Origin: a virus
Reading direction: 5' to 3' (one strand)
Length of the DNA: 31,786 nt
IMG/VR virus record: IMGVR_UViG_3300031862_000783
Location: 1 to 31,786 of that record
The first letter of the stretch is position 1. Each line of letters opens with the position of its first letter. The notes under the pieces are model-generated. The model saw only the letters and a program-made list of their open reading frames with translations. It had not been told where the DNA came from and made no database searches. Below, piece by piece: positions 13,991 to 22,062 of this stretch. A program made the position numbers and the translations under genes.

Positions 13991-14446
13991 TTGGCAAGGG
14001 ATTACGCAAAAATCGGCTGTATTGTTGCAATAATCGCATTGGCATTAGCATTAATAGCTTCTATTCCCGTTCTTTACAACTTCTTTAATCCAATAAGAGC
14101 GGAACTTACCATATCAGTTGATTCTATCAGCTTTAGCTTCACCGACAGCACAACCGCTTCTATAAGTGTCCCTGTCAGAGTAATAAACTACAGTCCAAAG
14201 GAAGCACGCATCAAGGATTGGAGTCTTGTACTGAACTTCAACGGTACGTCATTTCAATTCCCGAACCAGAATTGTACTCATGGACTGACCGACCTTTTTC
14301 CTGTACAACAAACGGAATTTGTATATTCCTATGATATAAGTAACAACAGTTCACTTTCTAACAGACTAACGAGCGGGGTCTTCACTATCTCATTTATAGA
14401 TGAGCTAGGAACTCTGCAACAACAATTCGAGTTTTATAGAGGATAG
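13991..14446 (+). CDS. Membrane-anchored beta-rich surface protein
   Basis: A 151-residue protein from TTG 13991 with TATGGAGCG ahead. A membrane helix at about residues 8-32 (IGCIVAIIALALALIASIPV) precedes a 115-residue beta-rich domain (ELTISVDSISFSFTDSTTAS, then SVPVRVINYSPKEARIKDW) resembling an immunoglobulin-like or late-embryogenesis-type fold. The topology is N-in, C-out. No catalytic residues are evident. It follows the other anchored protein by 20 bases and is probably co-transcribed. A T-rich terminator follows. Confidence 0.65.
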   Translation: MARDYAKIGCIVAIIALALALIASIPVLYNFFNPIRAELTISVDSISFSFTDSTTASISVPVRVINYSPKEARIKDWSLVLNFNGTSFQFPNQNCTHGLTDLFPVQQTEFVYSYDISNNSSLSNRLTSGVFTISFIDELGTLQQQFEFYRG

Positions 14447-14466
14447 TAATTCGGGCAAGGGAGTTC

Positions 14467-14480
14467 TTCCTTTTTTTTCT
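14467..14480 (+). terminator. T-rich archaeal terminator
   Basis: CTTCCTTTTTTTTCT just after the surface-protein gene is a typical archaeal oligo-T stop. Confidence 0.5.
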
Positions 14481-14527
14481 GTCTAAGAACGATTAAACTG
14501 ATTCACTTTACTACGGATATTTGTTGT

Positions 14528-14570
14528 GTAAAACCATTTTTAACCATTTTCGGAACAAACATGCGCGCTA
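14528..14570 (+). repeat. Solitary copy of the MITE-like end
   Basis: AAAACCATTTTTAACCATTT followed by GGAACAAACATGCGCGCTA. It matches the inverse of 9515-9562 almost throughout and the first half of 9659-9695. Confidence 0.6.
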
Positions 14571-14590
14571 TTTGTCATGGGTAGAAAGTA

Positions 14591-14950
14591 GGATATTGTT
14601 AAGTTGTTTGTGATGGAGGTTCCTGTTTCTTTCTCTTGCTCGTAGAATGCCATCTGAGGAGAAGGAATCCTATGAAGAAGAAAGGAAGGGAAAATACTAT
14701 GATGATGTTTCGAAATGTTGTTCCAGCGTTCAGTTCAAAATAGAAGGCTAATCCAACTACGAGAACAAGCGAACCGATTAATATTAAGATAATACCACGC
14801 CTAAGAAAGTTAATCTTTCCTATTGCACGCTCCATAATCAGCAGTCATACGTTTTACAGATAAATCTTCTTCGTCATGAACATCTATGTCTCACCACTTA
14901 ATCAAAACCAGAATAAAATGTAAACCATCACAAATAACTTAACAGTATCG
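14591..14950. mobile_element. 360-bp element with 26-bp terminal inverted repeats
   Basis: The left end (14591-14616) and right end (14925-14950) are inverted copies matching at 23 of 26 positions; shared parts are TGTTAAGTT and TTTGTGATGG. They are full-length versions of the TACTGTTAAGTT island motif. Between them lies one minus-strand gene for a small membrane protein. I see no matching target duplication outside the ends. Confidence 0.6.
14599..14835 (-). CDS. Small two-helix membrane protein
   Basis: A 78-residue protein with two hydrophobic segments (about 13-33, RGIILILIGSLVLVVGLAFY, and 42-62, NIIIVFSLPFFFIGFLLLRW) and a basic tail (RKKQ), so both ends probably face the cytoplasm. 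It fills the inverted-repeat element, and its last codons and stop are written by the left repeat. The ribosome binding site is weak. I do not recognise the family; a holin-like or toxin-like role would fit the size, but so would many others. Confidence 0.55.
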   Translation of the reverse strand: MERAIGKINFLRRGIILILIGSLVLVVGLAFYFELNAGTTFRNIIIVFSLPFFFIGFLLLRWHSTSKRKKQEPPSQTT

Positions 14951-14963
14951 AACCATCAAAAAG

Positions 14964-15209
14964 TTAAGAAGGCAGAAGTTGGTTGCAGATGCGGTAGTGC
15001 TGTAGGAACGTGCGTCCTTTCTCCGTGATACTTAGTCGAGCATGCCTCTTTCCTGTTTTCTGCACTTCCATGAGACCATTTTGTAAGAAGATTTCTACGT
15101 AAGAATAGTTGATGCCTACTCTGCCAGAGAGTCTACTCGGCGCGATATTAGGCGCTTTAATAATTTCTTCCAGAACCGCAGCAGCCAAGTCTTTTCTGTT
15201 TCGTGGCAT
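14964..15209 (-). CDS. Winged-helix transcriptional regulator
   Basis: An 81-residue protein with the pattern of a minimal archaeal winged helix: helix 1 (DLAAAVLEEIIKAPN), a turn and recognition helix (SRLSGRVGINYSYVEIFLQN), and a wing (GLMEVQKTGKRHARLSITEK), closing with GRTFLQHYR. It faces away from the packaging genes and toward the island. It probably acts as a repressor of a nearby promoter. It is not part of the inverted-repeat element next to it. Confidence 0.8.
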   Translation of the reverse strand: MPRNRKDLAAAVLEEIIKAPNIAPSRLSGRVGINYSYVEIFLQNGLMEVQKTGKRHARLSITEKGRTFLQHYRICNQLLPS

Positions 15210-15497
15210 CGCATAAAACTATTGAACTCTAGCATATATTAGGATTCTTGATGCTCGTTCAGTATCGGCGAGCAATAACGTTCTTTTCGCTGTTCAGCTT
15301 CATATCCAAGTTGTTTATTCGTTTCGTTTCAGTCTCATCGCCTTTGAGTGATGCTAGCAGTTAGCATTTTTCAAGTTCTGGAGTGTAGAGTCTTGCATAG
15401 GAGAAAAAAAGGTGTTAGTTTACAGAAGATGCTGATTCGTGCTTTGATTTTCAACAGCAGCTTTCATGATGCGCAGCGGTGCGAGACGGTATGTCGA
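15210..15497. other. Intergenic region before the packaging genes
   Basis: About 290 bases between the regulator and the terminase genes. It probably contains promoters for both directions (TATA-like ATATATT near 15233 on the regulator side). An 89-codon frame from 15348 crosses it, but only its final part looks like protein. I see no clear operator repeat. Confidence 0.4.
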
Positions 15498-15617
15498 ATG
15501 TCACGCGTAGATATTCTTGCGTTGCTGACTGGGCCTGTTGAAGTCGGCGATGTGCCTGACGTGGAGAAGGGCGAGGTTCTCGTTGACAGTCGTGGCCAAG
15601 GAAGTTTTCAACGTTAG
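15498..15617 (+). CDS. Possible small protein before terminase
   Basis: A 39-residue frame (MSRVDILALLTGPVEVGDVP, then DVEKGEVLVDSRG) with sensible composition but no ribosome binding site. It ends where the GGGGGAGGGG site of the next gene begins. It may be a short real gene or leader. Confidence 0.3.
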   Translation: MSRVDILALLTGPVEVGDVPDVEKGEVLVDSRGQGSFQR

Positions 15618-15638
15618 AGGGGGAGGGGTAGGCGCATT

Positions 15639-16028
15639 TTGCGGGGTCGTTTGACTGTTAAAATGAGGGTATCCCGTCGAGTCGCCAAAATACGGAGGAC
15701 TGTCAATGTTGACACGCAGCAGCTGCGTAAGAAGACTGTGAGGATGCTTGAGGACATTTTCAAGATTGCCGCTGATTATGCACGTGGCAAAGTTGACCGT
15801 GTAACTGATGAGGATGGAAAGGCGAGGGAGCTCACTATTCCTGAGAGGCAGTTCTGGGCTCGCATTGCTGCGTACACTGCACAGATTATCAACACTATTG
15901 CCAGGGGGATTGATGAGCGCCAAATAGACCAGGACCTAGACAAGCTGGAGGTTATGCTTCATAAAGGGACGCCAAAAAACGAGGCTGAACAACCTGGAGA
16001 AGAAGCTTCAGGAAAGCTCAGCAGCTGA
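15639..16028 (+). CDS. Probable terminase small subunit
   Basis: A 129-residue basic helical protein that starts at TTG about nine bases after GGGGGAGGGG. It lies directly before the large terminase gene. A basic N-terminus (RVSRRVAKIRRT), a long helix (QQLRKKTVRMLEDIFKIAAD), a second helical block (QFWARIAAYTAQIINTIARG) and an acidic tail fit a small terminase that binds viral DNA and oligomerises. The assignment rests mainly on position, size and charge. Confidence 0.6.
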   Translation: MRGRLTVKMRVSRRVAKIRRTVNVDTQQLRKKTVRMLEDIFKIAADYARGKVDRVTDEDGKARELTIPERQFWARIAAYTAQIINTIARGIDERQIDQDLDKLEVMLHKGTPKNEAEQPGEEASGKLSS

Positions 16029-16050
16029 GCCTGCTGCTGTAAGCGTTAAC

Positions 16051-17373
16051 TTGCCTCAGGATCCAGTGGAGTTTGTCAGGCTGCTTTTTCGTTTCATCTG
16101 TACAGTTTATCAAGCTGCGCTGCTTGAGGACAAGAGTAAGCGTATCGTCGTGCGTTGGAGTCGACAAGCAGGTAAAACAACTTGTATAGCGCTGCGGGCT
16201 ATCTGGTTTGCCCTTACTCATCCGAAGACGTTGACGTTGATTGTGGCGCCGACATTACGGCAGTCCATGATCATGTCAGATCGGATTCAGGACTTTTTAA
16301 TGAGTCTGCCGAAAGAAGATCTGGACACACACATAGACCGGCAGACACTTATTGATAAACTTCAGCGCACTACTATGCGATTCAAGAATGGCAGTCGGAT
16401 TGTAGCGTTGCCTAACAGTCCACAGCTGCTCAGAGGATACACGGCGAACCAGGTGATCGCGGATGAGGCCGGGTTTTTCCGTGAAGATGACCTAGTCTTT
16501 TACAATGTGCTGTATCCGATGCTAAGCACGACTGATGGGACGTTAATCGCCTCGAGCACTCCCTGGAGCAAGGACAGCGTCTTCTACAGGATGTGTCAGA
16601 ACCAGAAGTTCAGCAAACATATTACCACGTATGAAGGCGTCGTGAAGGCGGGCCTGATCAAGCAGAGTTTTATTGACGAGATGCAGGCTCAGCTTCCACA
16701 TGAGCGTTTTCAGCGGGAGTTCATGGCGGAGTTTGTTGAGGATGTCGACGCGTGGCTGACGCAAGACCTGATCGTGCAGTGTATTGACAGCCAACTATTG
16801 CCCTATGATTTTATGGATGTGTCGAAGGGCGAATTTTATGTTGGCGTTGACTTTGGAAAGGAACAAGACTTCAGCGTAGTGCTTGTTGCCGAGAAGGTTG
16901 GCAATGTGCTGCGCGTCGTTCATGTTCATCGGTTCCCACTCAAAACCGAATATGCTTCGGTTATTGGCTATACGAAAAGCTTGCAGGATCGCTGGCAGAC
17001 TGTGAGAGCTATCTACGCAGACATTACCGGCGTTGGAAACTATATTGTTGAAGATATGGTGCGCAGTGGGATCCAGGGCGTTATGGGCGTAACTTTCACG
17101 GTTCAGTCGAAAGAAGAGATGGCTACGATCCTGCGTGAGAAAATGCGCATGGGAGAAGTGCAGATTCCCTATATTCCCGCTAACAAACTTCAAGACGTTG
17201 ATTTGACTGCAGAATTGAACATTGAAAAGTATGAATTAATGAAGACGGGGCATCTCAGGTTCAGTCATCCTGAGGGCGGCCATGACGACGTGTTCTGGAG
17301 CACTGCTCTAGCAGTGTATGCAGCTGTTCAGTCGCCGTTGCCTGGTAAGGGCGCGGTTATGCTTCCACATTAG
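16051..17373 (+). CDS. terL: Terminase large subunit
   Basis: The DNA-packaging motor: an ATPase joined to a nuclease that cuts concatemers. It shows Walker A WSRQAGKTT at 36-44, Walker B VIADEA at 135-140 with catalytic E139, the coupling motif SST at 168-170, and an RNase H-like nuclease with D267 (VGVDFGKEQD) and D412/D413 (GGHDDVFWS). The length of 440 residues is normal. TTG 16051 lacks a ribosome binding site; the frame is open further upstream (about 20 codons overlapping the small subunit) without an obvious start, so translation may be coupled to the upstream gene. Confidence 0.95.
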   Translation: MPQDPVEFVRLLFRFICTVYQAALLEDKSKRIVVRWSRQAGKTTCIALRAIWFALTHPKTLTLIVAPTLRQSMIMSDRIQDFLMSLPKEDLDTHIDRQTLIDKLQRTTMRFKNGSRIVALPNSPQLLRGYTANQVIADEAGFFREDDLVFYNVLYPMLSTTDGTLIASSTPWSKDSVFYRMCQNQKFSKHITTYEGVVKAGLIKQSFIDEMQAQLPHERFQREFMAEFVEDVDAWLTQDLIVQCIDSQLLPYDFMDVSKGEFYVGVDFGKEQDFSVVLVAEKVGNVLRVVHVHRFPLKTEYASVIGYTKSLQDRWQTVRAIYADITGVGNYIVEDMVRSGIQGVMGVTFTVQSKEEMATILREKMRMGEVQIPYIPANKLQDVDLTAELNIEKYELMKTGHLRFSHPEGGHDDVFWSTALAVYAAVQSPLPGKGAVMLPH

Positions 17374-17385
17374 AAGGAATGAACT

Positions 17386-17442
17386 GTGACTTTTGAACAG
17401 AGGTATCACATTCGCCGAAAGAGGAAGAAAAAAAGAGAATAA
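17386..17442 (+). CDS. Possible 18-residue basic peptide
   Basis: A GTG-started frame behind AGAAGGAATGAACT encodes a very basic peptide (RRKRKKKRE). It fills the gap between terminase and the next gene. It could be an RNA- or DNA-binding micro-protein, or chance. Confidence 0.25.
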   Translation: MTFEQRYHIRRKRKKKRE

Positions 17443-17454
17443 GAAGGCTAGAGA

Positions 17455-17667
17455 ATGGAAGAGGAAATCTTCAAAGCTTCAGCTAAAGACAGGCTTGTGA
17501 AAGTTGTCGGCATAAAGCTTGGCTGCAACTTGGAAGACCTGCGTATCTACGTTAACGGTGTGGACATCACGAAGAACTTTGTCCTCGAAGAAGTCCGCAT
17601 AGTTACTGAGAGCAAGCCTGCAGAAGTTGGGGTTATCATAACGGGACCTGAGAAGAAGGCTGAATAA
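17455..17667 (+). CDS. Hypothetical protein between terminase and portal
   Basis: A 70-residue acidic, beta-rich protein (VKVVGIKLGCNLEDLRIYVN, then GVDITKNFVLEEVRIVTESK). It has AAGAAGGCTAGAGA before its ATG and ends two bases before the portal start. Conserved small genes are common at this place in siphovirus genomes, but I do not recognise this one. Confidence 0.6.
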   Translation: MEEEIFKASAKDRLVKVVGIKLGCNLEDLRIYVNGVDITKNFVLEEVRIVTESKPAEVGVIITGPEKKAE

Positions 17668-17669
17668 AC

Positions 17670-19061
17670 TTGCCGTGGACGAGCGAGAAAGAGAAGCAGG
17701 GCCTCATAGCGCAGCGGGAAGTGCCGCCTGAGGTTAGCAAGCGCCAGATCGTAGAAGAAATCCCTGTTACTTGGACTAAAGACGTGAACCTCTGGGGCTA
17801 CGTCAACCGCTACATACTTAAAGGCTCGGGCATCGGCTTCGTCACGCCGCCATACATGGCGTATTTTGAGAGAATTTGGGGTGCAACCCCTGTTGAGGAT
17901 CTTGGGAAATATAAGGATCTTTACACTTTTACGCCGTTCATCAAAGCAAGCATCGATGTCACGGTTAATTTGACTGTCAGCAACGGGTTCGAGCTTCAGG
18001 GCGGAGATGACGCCGTTCGTGAATGGCTTGAGAACTGGCTTGATGAGCATAACATCCTGCAAACTTTACGGATTTCAAGTGCGGATGAACTTATTTTTGG
18101 TAACGCTTACTTGGAAATCTGCAGGGAAGAGGGCATGCCCCCCGAACAGTGGAACCTTAAGCCGCTAGACCCGGTGCACATGAGGGTCCGTAGAAATGAG
18201 TACGGATCTGTGTTTGGCTATCTGCAATTGCTAACCTTCCCGCCCGTAGTGTTTGAAGCTAGAGACATTGTCCACTTCCGTTTTGGCGCCAAAAGCTGGT
18301 GGTACGAATTTTCCTACGGCACAAGCCTCCTCAGGCCTTTACTTCTTGTTCAAGCATTGATAGATGATTTCCAAACAGAAATGGCAACCCTGATGAAAAT
18401 TTATACGAAACCAATGCTCATTGTCCAATGCGGCACACCCGAACGTCCATTTTCGGACCCGCAACTGGCAGGAGTCGTGCAGGCTTTCCAAAGCAGAGGC
18501 CCAGCAACAGACGTGTTCGTTCGTGGCGACGTGAACGTTCAATCAATCCAAAGCATGACAAGACAAATTAATGTCGAATGGTGGCTAAAATATCTCCATG
18601 TGCAACGCATCGCAGTACTAGGAGTTCCAAAACTTTTCTTGGGTGAAACAGAGGGCATAAACAGAGCAACAGCCGACGTCGTAATGCAGGAATATGTCAC
18701 GCGGATCAGAATGAACCAGGAAGCAATTGCAGACACGTTGGAAACTGTCCTCTTCAAGCAGCTCGTTGAAGCAAAATTCGGCGAAGGCGTTGAAGTTCCC
18801 GAGGTTAAATGGCGCCCAGTCTGGGAACCGACATTAGACTTAAAAGAGAAGTATCTCGGCGACATGGTTGACAAGGGCATAATCACAACGAAAGAAGCAA
18901 GAGCACCGCTTGGATTCCCAGAGGACGTACCAACGCAACAGCAGGAAGGCATACTTGAAAACGGAGAGCAAAGCGCAAGTTCAGCAGTGCAAGTTAGCGC
19001 TGGAACAGCTTCCATCGTCAAAGCGAATGGAAAGCGATGGTTAATTGCAGAGGCTAAGTGA
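17670..19061 (+). CDS. Portal protein
   Basis: A 463-residue portal of the HK97/SPP1-like group, forming the ring through which DNA enters the head. Support: its place right after terminase; normal length; an N-terminal clip/stem layout; LKPLDPVHMRV; DIVHFRFGAKSWWYEFSYG, the usual 'H-x-R...G-x-S' stretch; and a C-terminal GVPKLFLGETEGINRATA, the motif before the crown helix. It starts at TTG 17670. The stop overlaps the next gene's start by 17 bases. Confidence 0.9.
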   Translation: MPWTSEKEKQGLIAQREVPPEVSKRQIVEEIPVTWTKDVNLWGYVNRYILKGSGIGFVTPPYMAYFERIWGATPVEDLGKYKDLYTFTPFIKASIDVTVNLTVSNGFELQGGDDAVREWLENWLDEHNILQTLRISSADELIFGNAYLEICREEGMPPEQWNLKPLDPVHMRVRRNEYGSVFGYLQLLTFPPVVFEARDIVHFRFGAKSWWYEFSYGTSLLRPLLLVQALIDDFQTEMATLMKIYTKPMLIVQCGTPERPFSDPQLAGVVQAFQSRGPATDVFVRGDVNVQSIQSMTRQINVEWWLKYLHVQRIAVLGVPKLFLGETEGINRATADVVMQEYVTRIRMNQEAIADTLETVLFKQLVEAKFGEGVEVPEVKWRPVWEPTLDLKEKYLGDMVDKGIITTKEARAPLGFPEDVPTQQQEGILENGEQSASSAVQVSAGTASIVKANGKRWLIAEAK

Positions 19062-19338
19062 CACCTTTGAAGCTTTCCAAGCCTTTCAAGCTGCAATAGT
19101 TGACCCGCGGGTCAAGTATTCTGTTTGGCGCTTCCACGTCGTTAGCGATACTCGGCTATGCGACGATTGCGAAAAGTTCGGCGGGGATCTTTACGAACTA
19201 GCTGATCCTGATGACCTTTATGGCATGTTTGAATATGGCGAATTTCTTGATGATGAGACTTTTGCGCCGACCGTTCACCCAAACTGCCGCTGCATTGTCG
19301 TGAAGGAAGAGGAAGTTTATTATGAAGAGACCGAGTAG
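19045..19338 (+). CDS. MuF-like head morphogenesis protein (short)
   Basis: A 97-residue protein from TTG 19045, overlapping the portal end. The C-terminal SDTRLCDDCEKFGG...TVHPNCRCIVV is the conserved zinc-like signature of SPP1 gp7/Mu gpF head proteins, here without the long helical N-terminus. Some archaeal proviruses keep only this part. It is probably a minor head protein bound near the portal. Confidence 0.75.
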   Translation: MQRLSDTFEAFQAFQAAIVDPRVKYSVWRFHVVSDTRLCDDCEKFGGDLYELADPDDLYGMFEYGEFLDDETFAPTVHPNCRCIVVKEEEVYYEETE

Positions 19339-19609
19339 GTGGTGGCCTCGCATGGGCTGCACTAGCCTTTGCGGTTACACGAATGAGATGCACAGGCCCC
19401 ACTTAAGCTGTCTATTCTGTCGTGTAAGACGGTTTTTCTACGGTAAGATGGACACGAAACAGTATCATTACAACAGGCTCATGCGCATCGTGATGCCACG
19501 AGACCAGACAACCTACATCCTCTTCATCGATAACAAACGGAAACATGAAGGAATAAAAAGGCCAATTTTGAAGTGGTGGCTCACGATAGCTGAATGGTTA
19601 GCGAATTGA
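19322..19609 (+). CDS. Small zinc-binding head-region protein
   Basis: A 95-residue basic protein overlapping the MuF-like gene by 17 bases, with GGAAGAGGAAG before its ATG. Four cysteines near the start (C13, C17, C30, C33 in GCTSLCGY and CLFCRVRR) form a likely metal site. The C-terminus is helical with several Trp. Not recognised. Confidence 0.55.
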   Translation: MKRPSRWWPRMGCTSLCGYTNEMHRPHLSCLFCRVRRFFYGKMDTKQYHYNRLMRIVMPRDQTTYILFIDNKRKHEGIKRPILKWWLTIAEWLAN

Positions 19610-19622
19610 TAGTGATTTAGAT

Positions 19623-19934
19623 ATGCCCGGTTTGGAAGAAAGCGTTACGGTCTGGCGTTACCGAGTGGCGGATCCTACTAAGTTTGAGAAATTTCGAGTA
19701 AAAGAAATCACCAAAGGCGTCAAAATCACCTTGGGCAAGGTTAAGGGTTCGGACCGCTGGGAAATTCAGAACTACATGTTTGACAAGGAACAATTCAAAA
19801 CTCACGAGCAGGTCCGTAAATGGCTTGACGGACACCTCAAAGCCAAGATTCACACGCTCTTAGACTTTAAAGCATGGGATGAATGGCGGCGGCGTTTCAC
19901 GAATGCTTACGTGGAAATCTCAGAAGTTTCATAG
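19623..19934 (+). CDS. XkdF-like N-terminal head protein
   Basis: A 103-residue protein with the pattern seen at the start of XkdF-type prohead proteases: VTVWRYRVADPTKFEKFRVK, GVKITLGKVKGSDRWEIQ, YMFDKEQFKTHEQVRKWLDG. The usual protein goes on in one chain; here it stops and the later parts lie in the next two genes. It probably acts with the protease in head assembly. Confidence 0.6.
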   Translation: MPGLEESVTVWRYRVADPTKFEKFRVKEITKGVKITLGKVKGSDRWEIQNYMFDKEQFKTHEQVRKWLDGHLKAKIHTLLDFKAWDEWRRRFTNAYVEISEVS

Positions 19935-19970
19935 TCATGAAAATGACGAAAAAAAGGAGTGAAATAAAAA

Positions 19971-20375
19971 TTGAGTTTTCAAGCAAAAGAATGGGGCACA
20001 AAATACATAAACGACCTCAAAGACAGCGCTTTCGCCTTTATCGTTAAAGGCGAGAAAGACGAATCTGGCAAAACGGTTCCACGGACAAACCGTAATTTGC
20101 CGCATCATAAAACGAACGGCGATGTTGATTTGCCTCATCTACGCAACGCCATGTCTCGTGTGACTCACACAAGCCTAAGCAAGCAACAGCAGAAGGAAGC
20201 CCATGACCATCTTCTCCGACATTATAAGCAGCTTGGTATGGAGCATCCGAAGTGCAGTGTTCCCGGCTGCCAAGGTTATGAGCCAAGCAGCAAGAAGAGC
20301 ATGCTCGAAGACAATCAAGCATTCAGAGCATTTCAATATGCTGTTTATCGGGAGTTGGTGAAGAATGCAACTTAG
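19971..20375 (+). CDS. XkdF-like middle part, head protein
   Basis: A 134-residue protein from TTG 19971 with AAAAAGGAGTG upstream. NRNLPHHKTNGDVDLPHLRN and AMSRVTHTSLSKQQ match the conserved 'LPHH...VDLPHLRNAL' block of phage prohead proteins. A CSVPGCQGY pair follows. It overlaps the protease gene by 11 bases, consistent with one head-assembly unit. Confidence 0.65.
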   Translation: MSFQAKEWGTKYINDLKDSAFAFIVKGEKDESGKTVPRTNRNLPHHKTNGDVDLPHLRNAMSRVTHTSLSKQQQKEAHDHLLRHYKQLGMEHPKCSVPGCQGYEPSSKKSMLEDNQAFRAFQYAVYRELVKNAT

Positions 20376-21549
20376 CTACTTTATTCCGTTCAAGGCGCAA
20401 GACGGCATCAACGCCGAGATGGCTCTCAGGGAGAAGCTCATCAACATCGAAGGCGAAGCCATGGATACAAGCGTTAACCAAAATAAATGGCAAGTACCCG
20501 CTGAAGACTTGGACTTTTTCGTAGAAACTTTGCAGAACGCCCAACTTCGTGTTGACCATGCTGAAAGCGCCTTAGCTGTGATTGGAAAAGTCTCACTCGC
20601 GCAGCGTATAGGCGATAAAGTTCTTTTCCGCGCAGAAGTAGGCGACACAGCAATGATTGAGAAGATTCTGCGAAACTATGTGAGTCACGTAAGCGCTCAA
20701 GTCGACAGTGACGATGTTGAATGCAGTAAATGCAAACGTCCAACCCGTAAAGAGGGCATGCTCGTGCATCTATGTCCCGGAGCATGGGAGATCGTCCATA
20801 AACCAAAAGTCCGAGAATTAAGCATTGTTGCGAGCCCAGCTTACAAAGAGACGCAATTTCATCCTGTGGGCTTCGCGGCAGCTATGAATGAAGGCCAGTG
20901 GGAGGCTATAGTGAAAAGACAGGATGAAACAAGCACGATAATTCAAACTCTTACAAATTCAAAGTTACTGGAAGGTAACAAAGATGTGGGTTCTAAGGGA
21001 AACCTGCAAGAACCTGAAAACAAAAATTTGAACGCACAGGAGGTGAAGCTCTTGTCTGAACATAACGCTCAGCAAGCAGCTTCTCCACAGAAAGCACAAG
21101 GCGTAGTAAACGTCGCACCCGGCGAAAGCGCACCAAAACAAGTAACATATGAAGAGCTCATGAACCAATTGACAACCCTTCAAAACAAGATAAGCTCAGC
21201 TGAAGATGCTGACATGGACGCGATGCAGAAGAGAGTCTCGGACCTTGAAGCAGAAGTCGCGAAGAGAGCAAGCAAGAAGCTGCTTACGAAGAAAATAAGC
21301 GACCTTCAACAGAAACTTAAGCAAGCGCAAGAAGAAGGCGAGGAAGAAGGAGCTGCGAAAGGCGACAGCGGCATAGGCGCAGAAGAAGAGGCTGAAGCAA
21401 TCAAGAAAGCCTCAAGCCTAGTGATTCCCACAGGTAAAGGAATCGTAGGCGCACTAGCTCCCGACGAGCTTAACAAAGACGCACTCGGCGACTTCGACTG
21501 GTTCAAAGACATCCTGAAGGCGCGAAGCACGCTTACCGGAATGAAGTAA
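20365..21549 (+). CDS. Prohead protease fused to scaffold
   Basis: A 394-residue protein. Residues 1-190 are a prohead protease: VDHAESALAVIGKV has the likely catalytic His, and RELSIVASPAYKETQF is the conserved Ser-containing strand. Between them sits DDVECSKCKRPTRKEG...CPGAWEIVH, a Cys-rich insertion that may bind zinc. Residues from about 230 to 330 are a long charged coiled coil typical of an internal scaffold, and the final 50 residues (LAPDELNKDALGDFDWFKDI) resemble a capsid-binding tail. In virion assembly the scaffold shapes the procapsid, then the protease removes it. Confidence 0.8.
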   Translation: MQLSYFIPFKAQDGINAEMALREKLINIEGEAMDTSVNQNKWQVPAEDLDFFVETLQNAQLRVDHAESALAVIGKVSLAQRIGDKVLFRAEVGDTAMIEKILRNYVSHVSAQVDSDDVECSKCKRPTRKEGMLVHLCPGAWEIVHKPKVRELSIVASPAYKETQFHPVGFAAAMNEGQWEAIVKRQDETSTIIQTLTNSKLLEGNKDVGSKGNLQEPENKNLNAQEVKLLSEHNAQQAASPQKAQGVVNVAPGESAPKQVTYEELMNQLTTLQNKISSAEDADMDAMQKRVSDLEAEVAKRASKKLLTKKISDLQQKLKQAQEEGEEEGAAKGDSGIGAEEEAEAIKKASSLVIPTGKGIVGALAPDELNKDALGDFDWFKDILKARSTLTGMK

Positions 21550-21560
21550 GGTGACTATGT

Positions 21561-21959
21561 TTGTCTAGTTCATTTCCACTTGAAGGCCTAACTCCACTCA
21601 TAGCAGATCGTTTTCTCAACACGTATATTGCTGGCGAAGACCTCTTAACAATAGGCTTAGTCGTTGAGCTCACAGGCGACTGGACAGTTAAAAGATGCAA
21701 CACTATGAACAGCACGAAAGTCGTGGGCTTAAACTTGACAATAGCTAAGAACGGTCAGAAAGTTACGGTTGTTGCAAGAGGAATCGCGAGAGCAATAGCT
21801 TATGGCAACATCGTAGCGGGAGACCAAGTTATATCAGCAAGCGCGGGATCTGGAATCGGAATGATCCAAACAGACAACACCTCTAAAAATACAACGGTGC
21901 TCGGACAAGCTATAGCAGGCGCAGTAAGCGGCGGCACAGCAATCATTATCCTTTGGTAA
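21561..21959 (+). CDS. Capsid decoration protein (DUF2190-like)
   Basis: A 132-residue beta-rich protein from TTG 21561 with AAGGTGACTATG before it. Short Gly/Ala/Ile-rich repeats (GLVVELTGDWTVKRC, VVARGIARAIAYGNI, DQVISASAGSGIGMI) and the place between scaffold and major capsid protein fit a head-stabilising protein of the DUF2190 type. Confidence 0.7.
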   Translation: MSSSFPLEGLTPLIADRFLNTYIAGEDLLTIGLVVELTGDWTVKRCNTMNSTKVVGLNLTIAKNGQKVTVVARGIARAIAYGNIVAGDQVISASAGSGIGMIQTDNTSKNTTVLGQAIAGAVSGGTAIIILW

Positions 21960-21972
21960 AAGGTGAATTGAA

Positions 21973-22062
21973 ATGAGTTTCGTACGAGATGCACTAGCAT
22001 GGATTGACAGCGGTGCAGTACAATATCCAGCGCTACATAAGCACATCATCGAGTTAGAATAG
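21973..22062 (+). CDS. Short frame, probably the displaced N-terminus of the capsid protein
   Basis: A 29-residue frame (MSFVRDALAWIDSGAVQYPA, then LHKHIIELE) with a good AAGGTGAATTG site. It ends at a TAG only 28 bases before the capsid ATG. Its sequence looks like the start of a major capsid protein. The bases after it read VYIPIPRE in a second frame, then MPALVVKRLL in the capsid frame. Either it is a separate small protein, or frameshifts have split the capsid gene. Confidence 0.5.
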   Translation: MSFVRDALAWIDSGAVQYPALHKHIIELE

